A stretch of DNA of 27,354 nt from a virus: the IMG/VR virus record IMGVR_UViG_3300015202_000041, positions 1 to 27,354 of that record; one strand, 5' to 3'. The notes beneath the pieces were generated by a model. The model saw only the letters and a list, made by a program, of their open reading frames with translations. It searched no databases and was not told the DNA's origin. The position numbers and the translations under genes are program-made. Below, piece after piece: positions 5,458 through 11,635 of this stretch; positions within the stretch are counted from its first letter, which is position 1, and each line of letters starts with the position of its first letter.

Positions 5458-5486
5458 TTGATATGTAAGTGCTTGATTCATAATGA
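5458..5486 (+). promoter_or_regulatory. Candidate promoter, replication operon, distal
   Basis: TTGATA (5458..5463), a 17-nt spacer, then TAATGA (5481..5486). The expected start lies beside palindrome B (5495..5506). The leader to the initiator gene would be about 180 nt. Confidence 0.35.
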
Positions 5487-5494
5487 AAAAAATT

Positions 5495-5523
5495 TTTACC
5501 GGTAAACGTGCATATCGGCAATT
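5495..5523 (+). repeat. ACCGGT palindromic element, copy B
   Basis: A perfect 12-bp palindrome TTTACCGGTAAA (5495..5506), 6 nt, then TATCGGCAATT (5513..5523). Read in frame it gives FTGKRAYRQL. The flanking three bases differ from copies A and C but remain self-complementary. Confidence 0.6.
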
Positions 5524-5675
5524 ATACACAGTAACAAGCAGAAAAACTAATTTTTAAGGAATTTACTAATTCATAGATGGTGACAAAATAAACAACTGTC
5601 CAAAAAAAATAATATTGATTGAGCGTGGAAAAGTAAGCCGGGGAGGGGAATCATTATAAACTAAAAGGTATTTTT

Positions 5676-6950
5676 GTGAGCGATGTACATGCAAAGACGG
5701 GCTATTGGTATCCGATTTCAGAAGGGGAGGCTGATGCATTAGAAGAGCTTGACGATTTGTCATTCAGAACGTATCACGCTCTGCGGCGTAGAGTCGATTG
5801 GGAAACTATGCAACTGAAAGGTAAAGATAATTCTTGGGCCGCATTATTAAAAGCAGTTACTCCCGGCCGAAGGCAGGGGCTAGAAATCAAGAAGCCGACA
5901 TTAGCAAAAGTCAGAGGAGCTATAAAAAGGTTAGTGACAGATGGGTTAGTGATAAAGCTCAACAAAGATAAAGATGAGTACTTGTCTTTAATTTTACCAA
6001 GGGCAACTCATGTTGGGCAAAATAAACCTAACAGGAAGCTAACAGGGAAGATAACAGAGAACCTAACAGGGAACCTAACAGGGACAGAAGCATCGAAAAG
6101 CGTTGATTTATATGAAGATTTAAGGGGTGTGCTTTTAGAGCTTAACAGGGAAGTTAACATAGAAGCTAACATAGAAGTTTTTGAGAAGCTAACATGTAAT
6201 GAAGATATAAATATAAATACAAAAATAAATAAACAAAACGCGGGCGTGCATGCATGTGCGCTCATTGGGGCAAATGAAAAAGTTTTAGACGTGCGAGACA
6301 GCGAGACAGAGTCTACAGCACAGAACGACGAACACAGAGAAACGGGGGCAAAGACCCCTGCGCGATTCAGACAAGGGACGTACGTCGCAGACGAGAGCGA
6401 CACGGTGAGAAGCACAGCGGGCGATCGATTCCCGCACACCGGCAGCGGGGCGATTGACTCCCCGGGCAAGTCGACAGGGCTATCGCTGGTGTCTGGCAGC
6501 GGTATGCTCAGGGAATTGAATGGTGTGGAGGGGGTAGGTTTAGATCCTCGCATCGTAGAGTTGCGAAATCATTTTGGTCGAGACCGCGCGAAAATGGGTA
6601 GACCTAACTCGCTCGGCAAGCGGACGGGCGCAGCGGCAATTTTGTACGGAGGAGCTGACGAGTATTTCAGAAGCTGGTTGTCTTGCGGTCTTACAGTTGC
6701 AGAAATTGTGAGAATTTGCGATGACAACGACAAGATAGCGCAGAGAAACTGGTATACCGTTTCGTTTTACGATGTGCCGGTTACAGAGAGAATCGCGGAC
6801 AAAAAAAACCCGCATGTTGCTAGCAAGGCAACAGCGGGCAATGGGTTTGTTCAGTCGTCACAGACGAGTGTAAGAGGTAAGTATGAACGTAAAGTTAACA
6901 AATATCAATCGCGTTTCAGTCAAGCAGGAAATGACAGTGAAAACTTCTGA
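5676..6950 (+). CDS. Replication initiator, lambda O-like in organisation
   Basis: A 424-residue protein starting at GTG (5676) with AAAGG 7 nt upstream. Residues 1 to about 110 look like a winged-helix DNA-binding domain (GYWYPISEGEADALEELDDL, then a helix KPTLAKVRGAIKRLVTDGLV and wing LNKDKDEYLSLIL). Residues about 118 to 180 are encoded by iterons (LTGK, LTGN units). Residues about 190 to 290 are low-complexity and polar, and the C-terminal part (about 290-424) has a compact YGGADEYFRSWLSCGLTVAE region that may contact the helicase loader. The next gene is a DnaC-like loader overlapping by 68 nt, the O-P arrangement of lambdoid phages. The initiator role is inferred from fold style, iterons and neighbour; no direct sequence family was certain. 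Confidence 0.72.
   Translation: MSDVHAKTGYWYPISEGEADALEELDDLSFRTYHALRRRVDWETMQLKGKDNSWAALLKAVTPGRRQGLEIKKPTLAKVRGAIKRLVTDGLVIKLNKDKDEYLSLILPRATHVGQNKPNRKLTGKITENLTGNLTGTEASKSVDLYEDLRGVLLELNREVNIEANIEVFEKLTCNEDININTKINKQNAGVHACALIGANEKVLDVRDSETESTAQNDEHRETGAKTPARFRQGTYVADESDTVRSTAGDRFPHTGSGAIDSPGKSTGLSLVSGSGMLRELNGVEGVGLDPRIVELRNHFGRDRAKMGRPNSLGKRTGAAAILYGGADEYFRSWLSCGLTVAEIVRICDDNDKIAQRNWYTVSFYDVPVTERIADKKNPHVASKATAGNGFVQSSQTSVRGKYERKVNKYQSRFSQAGNDSENF
6028..6238 (+). other. Candidate replication origin: iterons plus AT-rich tract
   Basis: Inside the initiator gene a 12-bp unit, consensus CTAACAGGGAAN, starts (at its TAACA) at 6029, 6040, 6052, 6064 and 6076, then again at 6143, 6155 and 6167, with a last half-match at 6190. 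Spacing is 11 to 12 bp within each cluster, about one helical turn. The repeats are followed at 6202..6238 by an almost pure A/T tract rich in ATAAA. Iterons inside the initiator gene followed by an AT-rich unwinding region is the layout of the lambda origin. Confidence 0.7.
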
Positions 6951-7692
6951 CTCTAGAAAAGAATGTGAGCATTCTTTGATCGAACCTGCAATAGGTTCTC
7001 GTGAGCCTGTCATCTGTCTTCATTGCGCAAAAAGCGAGCGTCAGATAAAAGAAGAGGTGTGCGCGGCCGCCGCAATTGCAAATTTTATTAAAAATAAACT
7101 TGAAGAAATTCCGGCGCATTATCAAAATGCTGGCTTTGACACATTCAATGAGAACTACAGGCTGGACAAGATGAATGAGCCACAAAAAGCAGTTAATGGC
7201 AGATTGAAAGCGTTGAGAGTTTGCCGTGACTACGTTGATAATTTTGAAGAAAAGCTGAAGACCGGGGGAGGACTTGTGCTCAGTGGCGGTCACGGCACAG
7301 GAAAAACTTATCTTTCGTTTTGCATTTTTCGCGCGATAACTGAAAGCGGAAAGATTGTTACACGTCGAACTATTAATCGTCTACTGATGGAAGTTAAGGG
7401 GGCCTACAGCCCGCGCGATAAATATGCGCTAACTGCGCAACAAGTAATGGATTCTTTTGTAGTCCCGGATTTACTGATAATCGATGAGGTAGGCAGGCAA
7501 GAAGTTGATAGCCCCCACGAACGTAAATTAACAGACGATATTTTCGGGGAGCGATACGAAAAGAATAAACCTACAATTTTAATTTCAAATTGCAAGACAG
7601 AAGGCTTCAAAGACTCTATCGGCGAAAACATTTGGAGCAGGTTCGGCGAGCACGGAAAGCGCATACTTTTTGAATGGGAGGACGCAAGATGA
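6883..7692 (+). CDS. DnaC-like helicase loader ATPase
   Basis: A 269-residue AAA+ protein with Walker A GGHGTGKT (135-142), Walker B LLIIDEVGRQ (197-206) and a sensor-like ILISNC. N-terminal cysteines C28, C45 and C48 with H30 could bind zinc. DnaC/IstB-type loaders place the host replicative helicase at the origin. The start ATG at 6883 has AAGAGGT 4 nt upstream and overlaps the initiator gene by 68 nt; an internal ATG at 6931 has poorer spacing. It takes the place of lambda P, using the DnaC-like solution. The next gene begins in its stop codon (ATGA). Confidence 0.9.
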   Translation: MNVKLTNINRVSVKQEMTVKTSDSRKECEHSLIEPAIGSREPVICLHCAKSERQIKEEVCAAAAIANFIKNKLEEIPAHYQNAGFDTFNENYRLDKMNEPQKAVNGRLKALRVCRDYVDNFEEKLKTGGGLVLSGGHGTGKTYLSFCIFRAITESGKIVTRRTINRLLMEVKGAYSPRDKYALTAQQVMDSFVVPDLLIIDEVGRQEVDSPHERKLTDDIFGERYEKNKPTILISNCKTEGFKDSIGENIWSRFGEHGKRILFEWEDAR

Positions 7693-7967
7693 ACGAAGCA
7701 AAACGAGAGGCGGGACAGGAATGGCAGCGCATTATCATGAACTCTGCGCACTCTCATTTTTATGCGGAAAAGCCAAAGTTTTGGGACAGGTATCGAGTAG
7801 TCTACATGTTAATCTGTTTGTTTTTTCTTCCTCTGACCTATGTTGCCATTGGAGTTATCTGTCAAGGATGGTGGCAGGGGGTTTTTTATGCTTCTTTAAC
7901 GTTCATTTGGTACGTAACAGGCATACTTAGCGGTCGCTATATCTTCGGGAGGGATGACGATGGATAA
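7689..7967 (+). CDS. 92-aa two-pass membrane protein
   Basis: Start at ATG 7689 (GGGAGG 7 nt upstream), overlapping the loader stop. The soluble N-terminal 35 residues begin MNEAKREAGQEWQRIIMNSA. Two hydrophobic segments follow, VVYMLICLFFLPLTYVAIGV and VFYASLTFIWYVTGILSG, then a charged tail RYIFGRDDDG. This predicts a helical hairpin in the inner membrane. Location right after the loader suggests a link to replication or host control. Not recognised. Confidence 0.65.
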   Translation: MNEAKREAGQEWQRIIMNSAHSHFYAEKPKFWDRYRVVYMLICLFFLPLTYVAIGVICQGWWQGVFYASLTFIWYVTGILSGRYIFGRDDDG

Positions 7968-8070
7968 AGAAGCTTTAATCTTAATTTTAATCTTAGCTGT
8001 TCTTTTATTTAGCCCACACTATTCTGTAACATTTAGAGAAATTTATGAAAAAAAAGTTAACACAGGCTGA
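7960..8070 (+). CDS. 36-aa single-pass membrane microprotein
   Basis: ATG at 7960 with GGAGG 7 nt upstream, overlapping the end of the two-pass gene. The product MDKEALILILILAVLLFSPH continues YSVTFREIYEKKVNTG. Residues 5-17 are a strongly hydrophobic segment. It overlaps the next gene by 26 nt. It is too short for any family assignment, but the ribosome site is convincing. Confidence 0.5.
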   Translation: MDKEALILILILAVLLFSPHYSVTFREIYEKKVNTG

Positions 8071-8305
8071 AAAGCGTATTTATACGTGCTCAGAAAAGGT
8101 TATTGAGATACTAGCAGACACGGCAAAGGGCAATGGAGCGACTGCACTAATGGTTCTTTCTACGTGCTTGGTTCACTTATTGTGGTCATTAGAAAAAGTC
8201 GGAGTTCTAGAAAAGGCAGAAGATATTATTGATCAGATGTGCGCTGATATAAAAACTCAAATAGCGTCAAACCGGGGCTTTAAATCGTTTGGAGAGCTGC
8301 ACTAA
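8045..8305 (+). CDS. Hypothetical 86-aa protein, paralog 1
   Basis: The product MKKKLTQAEKRIYTCSEKVI continues through ATALMVLSTCLVHLLWSLEK and ends KSFGELH. It looks all-helical, with a moderately hydrophobic middle helix. The next gene appears to be a tandem paralog: both share V-x-x-IL near the start, a middle MV-x-S segment, an acidic EDIIDQMC or DEIAMC stretch and the same ELH end. The ribosome site is weak (TAGAGAA). Function unknown. Confidence 0.65.
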   Translation: MKKKLTQAEKRIYTCSEKVIEILADTAKGNGATALMVLSTCLVHLLWSLEKVGVLEKAEDIIDQMCADIKTQIASNRGFKSFGELH

Positions 8306-8523
8306 TGAATATAGGAGACGATGTACGCTCTATTTTGAATATACTTGACTCGAAAAGCGGAGGCCATTGCTGTAAAGTGATGGTGATTTCTTTATCTTAT
8401 ATAATCTCAAAAATAGAGGCTATTGACAAAGAAGAAGCCATTGATGAAATAGCAATGTGCGCGAAAGATGTTATAAAAAAAATGAGGTTTCCTGCTGTCA
8501 CAGCAGAAAGTGAACTACACTAA
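8305..8523 (+). CDS. Hypothetical 72-aa protein, paralog 2
   Basis: It begins MNIGDDVRSILNILDSKSGG, has a middle KVMVISLSYIISKIEAI and ends TAESELH. Its ATG overlaps the stop of paralog 1 (TAATG), with GGAGA upstream. It is shorter at the N-terminus than paralog 1 but aligns over most of its length. Both may form a helical heterodimer. Function unknown. Confidence 0.65.
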   Translation: MNIGDDVRSILNILDSKSGGHCCKVMVISLSYIISKIEAIDKEEAIDEIAMCAKDVIKKMRFPAVTAESELH

Positions 8524-8528
8524 AGAAT

Positions 8529-8607
8529 ATGGCTGTAGCGGGCGCTACGCGGGCGCAGAGGTTTAATTCCTTTCATCACGGTTTACGGACAAAAGAAACC
8601 GCAGCCA
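8529..8607 (+). ncRNA. Candidate structured RNA (three stems)
   Basis: Outer stem TGGCTG (8530..8535) with CAGCCA (8602..8607); inner stem TAGC/GCTA (8536..8539 with 8544..8547); third stem CGGTTT/AAACCG (8579..8584 with 8596..8601) directly stacked on the outer stem. The stretch is more GC-rich than its neighbours and fills the gap between two genes. It recalls C4-type phage antisense RNA in general feel, but that is a memory-based guess. It is not a tRNA: no CCA-proximal acceptor and no T-arm of normal size. A competing reading is a 46-codon frame from ATG 8529 (MAVAGATRAQRFNSFHHGLR), without a good ribosome site. Confidence 0.35.
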
Positions 8608-8634
8608 CCCTACTTTTGATATTCAGAGGAAGAT

Positions 8635-8829
8635 ATGAGCGAAGAGCAAGTTATAAGAAAATTTGAACAAGGGATAATAGATAGATTTCTTGTGGAAATA
8701 GAAAGCTTTAACGTGCTGGCTTTGCAATCTAATAGCCCTAAAAGGCATTCCGCGGCTATCGTTAGAGCTCTGGAGAAAGTAAACGACAGGGTTATAAATA
8801 AGAAAGTTAGAACGATAGTGTGTAATTGA
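8635..8829 (+). CDS. Hypothetical 64-aa protein
   Basis: It begins MSEEQVIRKFEQGIIDRFLV and ends VINKKVRTIVCN. GAGGA lies 4 nt before the ATG at 8635. It is predicted mostly helical, basic toward the C-terminus, and has no membrane segment. It lies just after the candidate structured RNA and before the nuclease gene. Not recognised. Confidence 0.6.
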   Translation: MSEEQVIRKFEQGIIDRFLVEIESFNVLALQSNSPKRHSAAIVRALEKVNDRVINKKVRTIVCN

Positions 8830-8899
8830 TTGTTTCGGAAAGTTGAAAAATTTTAAACTTATTGAGTCTAATTTATGTTCAGAGCAAGTTAAGCGAAAA

Positions 8900-9301
8900 A
8901 TGAAACCAATTTTATCATCTTCAGAAAGACAAGAGCAAATAGTCGTCGTGAAATATCTGCGATTAAAATATCCAGGGGTTCTATTTTTCGCCATCCCAAA
9001 TGGAGGCTCTAGAAACCCTATAGAGGGAGCAAACTTAAAGAAAGAAGGAGTGACGGCTGGGGTGCCGGATTTATTTATCGCAAGGCATAAACAATACTCG
9101 ACTTCTTTTTTAAACTCAAAAGATATGGGTTTTTTTTGGTCTACGTTGGGCGGCTTATTCATAGAGATGAAATCGGCAAAAGGAAAGCTGTCGAGCTCTC
9201 AAGATTCTGTGATAAAAAAACTTAAGGAAGCAGATTATCAGGTCTCGGTTTGTTATAGTGCAAATGAAGCTATAAATGTAATTGATGAATATTTAACGTG
9301 A
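8900..9301 (+). CDS. VRR-NUC domain nuclease
   Basis: From ATG 8900 the protein has 133 residues. An upstream TTG at 8843 would add 19 residues, but with poor spacing to GGAAAG. The VRR-NUC pattern (PF08774) is clear: SERQEQIVVVKYLRLKYPGV, then IPNGGSRN, GVTAGVPDLFIA (Asp57), LFIEMKSAKGKLSSSQ (Glu89, Lys91, Gln101) and a C-terminal YSANEAINVIDEYL. These are the PD-(D/E)xK catalytic residues. Stand-alone phage VRR-NUC proteins are structure-selective nucleases thought to cut Holliday junctions. Here it probably resolves replication or recombination intermediates before packaging, with SSB next door and RecT in the leftward operon. Confidence 0.9.
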   Translation: MKPILSSSERQEQIVVVKYLRLKYPGVLFFAIPNGGSRNPIEGANLKKEGVTAGVPDLFIARHKQYSTSFLNSKDMGFFWSTLGGLFIEMKSAKGKLSSSQDSVIKKLKEADYQVSVCYSANEAINVIDEYLT

Positions 9302-9409
9302 AGAAAATAATTTAAAGTTAGGCGGAAAATGGAGGAATCCTTGACGTTTTTTTCTGGGTTGCTTTGTGACATCCCTACAGAAATTAACTGAAATTACAGG
9401 AAAGCATTA

Positions 9410-9691
9410 ATGATGAATTTTAATTCGTTTAAAAGCTTAAAAGAAAGTATTAGCGCATTAACCAATATTCTTAATCATTTTATAATTACCAAAAAACAGC
9501 GAAATGATTTTTGGCAATCAGAAGAAGGTAAAGTTATTAATGAAGAATCTTTCGCTTGGAAAGACGGCTATAAAAAAGGTTATGAGGATTGCCGACGCAG
9601 AACAATAAATCCGGAAGAACTTAAATATGATCAAGGGTTTAATGATGGAGTTAAAGCGCAAAGAGAAGCGGAATTTTGGATTGGTTCTTAG
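9410..9691 (+). CDS. Hypothetical 93-aa protein
   Basis: It begins MMNFNSFKSLKESISALTNI and carries a charged C-terminal part with two similar segments, DGYKKGYEDCRRR and QGFNDGVKAQREAE, each an aromatic-glycine turn in a helix. AGGA lies 8 nt before the first ATG; the second ATG (9413) is also possible. It sits between the nuclease and SSB genes. Not recognised. Confidence 0.6.
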   Translation: MMNFNSFKSLKESISALTNILNHFIITKKQRNDFWQSEEGKVINEESFAWKDGYKKGYEDCRRRTINPEELKYDQGFNDGVKAQREAEFWIGS

Positions 9692-9750
9692 TTTGCCAAA
9701 GAAATAAAAGAAATTATTCAATATAATCAAATTAAAAAGGTAATATAAAA

Positions 9751-10218
9751 ATGTCTAAAGGTGTAAACAAAGTAATTTTACTGGGCAATCTTGGGCAAGA
9801 CCCAGAGATGCGCGCTATGAATACCGGGGTCGCAGTAGCTACCCTGAATGTCGCGACACAGGAAAAATGGAAGGATGCTAAAACCGGTGAACAGAAGGAA
9901 AAAACAGAATGGCATCGTGTTGTACTCTTTAATAGATTAGCTGAAGTTTGTCAACAATATCTCAAGAAAGGCTCTAAAGTCTACATCGAAGGAAAGTTAG
10001 AGACTAAGAAGTGGACAGATAAGGCTGGCGTAGAGCGCTACACGACGCAGATTATAGCAAGCGAAATGCAGATGCTTGGGAGTAGTCGCGGAGCTGGTTC
10101 GTCGCCAGAAGCGCCTAATGCTGGCGATTACGAAGAAGATGCAAAGCGATATTCTGCAGCGAGTTCAGGTGGAACAGCTACAGCCCCAGCGTATGCAGAT
10201 GATGATATTCCGTTTTGA
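9751..10218 (+). CDS. ssb: Single-stranded DNA-binding protein
   Basis: A 155-residue bacterial-type SSB. Residues 1-108 form the OB fold ([59 protein letters not shown]). A Gly/Ser/Ala-rich linker follows and the tail ends DDDIPF, the conserved acidic tip that docks SSB-interacting proteins. It coats single strands during phage replication and probably recruits host repair proteins through the tip. AAGG lies upstream of ATG 9751. The next gene starts in its stop codon (TGATG). Confidence 0.97.
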   Translation: MSKGVNKVILLGNLGQDPEMRAMNTGVAVATLNVATQEKWKDAKTGEQKEKTEWHRVVLFNRLAEVCQQYLKKGSKVYIEGKLETKKWTDKAGVERYTTQIIASEMQMLGSSRGAGSSPEAPNAGDYEEDAKRYSAASSGGTATAPAYADDDIPF

Positions 10219-10439
10219 TGAGTGATAAAGCTCAATTTCATGTAATGTCTGATGCCGAACTGGAGGCTATGGGCCCGATGATTCGTGTCGGGGTTCGTCA
10301 GGAGATAGAAGTCCCAAAAACTATATATATAGCTATAATAAAGGGCAACGCGGCGCTTGAATATAACTTAACAGAGAAAACGGCGCGTGAATTAATGAAA
10401 ATGATTTCAGATGCTATTGAGGGGAGAGGTTGCTTCTAA
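10218..10439 (+). CDS. Hypothetical 73-aa protein coupled to SSB
   Basis: It begins [20 protein letters not shown], has a central strand-rich IEVPKTIYIAIIKG and a C-terminal helix KTARELMKMISDAIEGRGCF. The start ATG overlaps the ssb stop codon (TGATG). No ribosome site of its own is visible, so expression probably depends on ssb translation. Not recognised. Confidence 0.65.
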   Translation: MSDKAQFHVMSDAELEAMGPMIRVGVRQEIEVPKTIYIAIIKGNAALEYNLTEKTARELMKMISDAIEGRGCF

Positions 10440-10726
10440 TGATTAAATTCCTAAAAAAGATACTTTGGCGCATTCATAGCAGGGGAAAAATGCAACCTGA
10501 AGGTAAGCATCTTGCTTGCAGTTTAAAATTTGCTTTACAAGCATTCGGTTTTGATTTGAAAAAAACATACGGACATGAAGATATAGGATACTTTCAAGGC
10601 CTAAGGGATGCCGGAGTTGAGGAGGCGCAGCAGATAATTGACGCCATTGAAAAGCATGAAAGAATAACGTTCTATATTGGAGAATTCGGATGTCTGAAAA
10701 ATTTGAAACCATTGAAGCTGAGATAA
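10439..10726 (+). CDS. Hypothetical 95-aa basic protein
   Basis: It begins MIKFLKKILWRIHSRGKMQP and continues KHLACSLKFALQAFGFDLKK. The N-terminus is a short amphipathic, positively charged helix; the rest looks globular and helical. The ATG overlaps the previous stop (TAATG) and GGGGAGAGG lies upstream. Its 3' end overlaps the next gene by 37 nt. Function unknown. Confidence 0.6.
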   Translation: MIKFLKKILWRIHSRGKMQPEGKHLACSLKFALQAFGFDLKKTYGHEDIGYFQGLRDAGVEEAQQIIDAIEKHERITFYIGEFGCLKNLKPLKLR

Positions 10727-10950
10727 TTTGCGCAAACAACAGATTGGAATTTTTGAAAAAACAAGAAAAATCAGCGGATGACGCATATAATAGTCTTAAA
10801 GATAGATATCTTTCAGAATCTAATGATTTGCTAAATAAAATAAGAATAAAGCATCAAGAAATTGACAAAGAAATAAGTGGCAGAAAATTAGAAAAGATTA
10901 TTAGTATTTTATCGACACTTTTGGATATCAAAGAAAATGCCAAGACTTAG
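10690..10950 (+). CDS. Hypothetical 86-aa coiled-coil protein
   Basis: MSEKFETIEAEIICANNRLE continues as one long charged helix (LEFLKKQEKSADDAYNSLKD and ESNDLLNKIRIKHQEIDKEI), predicted to form a coiled coil. GGAGAA lies 6 nt before ATG 10690. It overlaps genes on both sides. Not recognised. Confidence 0.6.
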   Translation: MSEKFETIEAEIICANNRLEFLKKQEKSADDAYNSLKDRYLSESNDLLNKIRIKHQEIDKEISGRKLEKIISILSTLLDIKENAKT

Positions 10951-11182
10951 CAAGTTAACTCCAAACTATCTTCTTGCGTATAATGAAAGCCCAAACGTTA
11001 GGTTGTGCCATGGAGCTGATATTTTACATGACTCAGAGTGCATTAGGCTTGACTGGATAAGCAGCGATGGAGAGCATCAATATATATCGATTAATTACGA
11101 CAACTTAGCTGATATGGAAGTGCAAAAAAAAATAGTTATGGACCTCTACACCCAAAAACTCAAAGAACTACCCGGAGAATAA
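10937..11182 (+). CDS. Hypothetical 81-aa protein
   Basis: It begins MPRLSKLTPNYLLAYNESPN and has a central ECIRLDWISSDGEHQYISIN that looks like beta strands, then a helical end. Only a weak ribosome site (AAAGAAA) precedes it, and it overlaps the previous gene by 14 nt. Not recognised. Confidence 0.55.
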   Translation: MPRLSKLTPNYLLAYNESPNVRLCHGADILHDSECIRLDWISSDGEHQYISINYDNLADMEVQKKIVMDLYTQKLKELPGE

Positions 11183-11194
11183 GGAAAACAGTAA

Positions 11195-11632
11195 ATGCCA
11201 AGCTTTAGTAAGTCTTCAATGCTACATCTGATAACGTGTCACAAAGACCTGCAAACGTTATTTTTCGAGGTAATAAAAACATATGATTGTACAGTTACCT
11301 GTGGGTTCCGAAATAAAGCAGATCAGGAAAAAGCTTTTGATGCGGGAACTTCGCAGCTGCATTTTCCTTTCGGTAAACATAATCGCAACCCTAGTTATGC
11401 TGTGGACGTTGTACCGTATCCTGTTGATTGGAATGACCTAGAAAGATTCAAAGAGATGTCTGTCGTTGTTAAATCTACAATAAACAATCTGAAAGAAGGC
11501 AGGAAGATAGCAAGCAATATCGCGTGGGGCGGAGATTGGGCCACATTTAAAGACTATCCGCACTGGGAAATAAAGGAATGGACAATTACCGGTAATCGCA
11601 GTTACCGGCAATTAAACGGATGGAAAGGTTAA
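11195..11632 (+). CDS. M15-family endolysin (L-Ala-D-Glu/VanY-type peptidase)
   Basis: A 145-residue cell-wall peptidase. The order SSMLHLITCHKDLQTLFFEV, CGFRNKADQEKAFDAGTSQL, KHNRNPSYAVDVVPYPVDW and WGGDWATFKDYPHWEI is that of M15_C enzymes such as Ply500 relatives. Zinc ligands are His62, Asp71 and His123; Asp120 is in the catalytic position before PHW. It cuts peptidoglycan cross-link peptides at lysis. No signal peptide, so it needs a holin; the gene at 12306 is the candidate. The last 15 residues (TITGNRSYRQLNGWKG region) lie beyond the fold and are encoded by palindromic element C. AAGGAA lies upstream of ATG. Confidence 0.93.
   Translation: MPSFSKSSMLHLITCHKDLQTLFFEVIKTYDCTVTCGFRNKADQEKAFDAGTSQLHFPFGKHNRNPSYAVDVVPYPVDWNDLERFKEMSVVVKSTINNLKEGRKIASNIAWGGDWATFKDYPHWEIKEWTITGNRSYRQLNGWKG
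11585..11613 (+). repeat. ACCGGT palindromic element, copy C, inside the endolysin gene
   Basis: A perfect 12-bp palindrome ATTACCGGTAAT (11585..11596), 6 nt, then TACCGGCAATT (11603..11613). It encodes ITGNRSYRQL at the extreme C-terminus of the endolysin. Copies A and B are 6 kb upstream in the non-coding stretch. Confidence 0.6.
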
Positions 11633-11635
11633 AAA

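Larger units (their letters stand above)
5277..5675 (+). other. 400-bp regulatory stretch without a clear gene
   Basis: The stretch between the lipoprotein and the initiator gene holds two copies of an ACCGGT palindromic element (5419..5447 and 5495..5523), two promoter-like sequences (5393..5422 and 5458..5486), a 12-bp direct repeat TAAGTG[A/C]TTGAT at 5451 and 5466 (15-nt period), and a 24-codon frame at 5483..5557 beginning MKKIFTGKRAYRQL. The short frame lacks a ribosome site. The second half (5558-5675) is AT-rich apart from a GGGGAGGGG at 5640 and shows nothing further. Confidence 0.5.

Noticed and set aside
4708-5529. A 273-codon open frame on the minus strand opposite the HTH and lipoprotein genes.
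   Set aside because: It starts at GTG without a ribosome site and is rich in Phe, Leu and Ser in the way of antisense shadows. The plus-strand genes there have clear domains and ribosome sites.
8529-8607. tRNA gene.
   Set aside because: The outer stem ends before a proper CCA position, the supposed T-arm loop is 11 nt, and no anticodon arm of normal form exists.
9324-9391. A 20-codon frame (MEESLTFFSGLLC) between the nuclease gene and the 93-aa gene.
   Set aside because: It is very short, with only a weak purine-rich stretch upstream. It cannot be told from chance.
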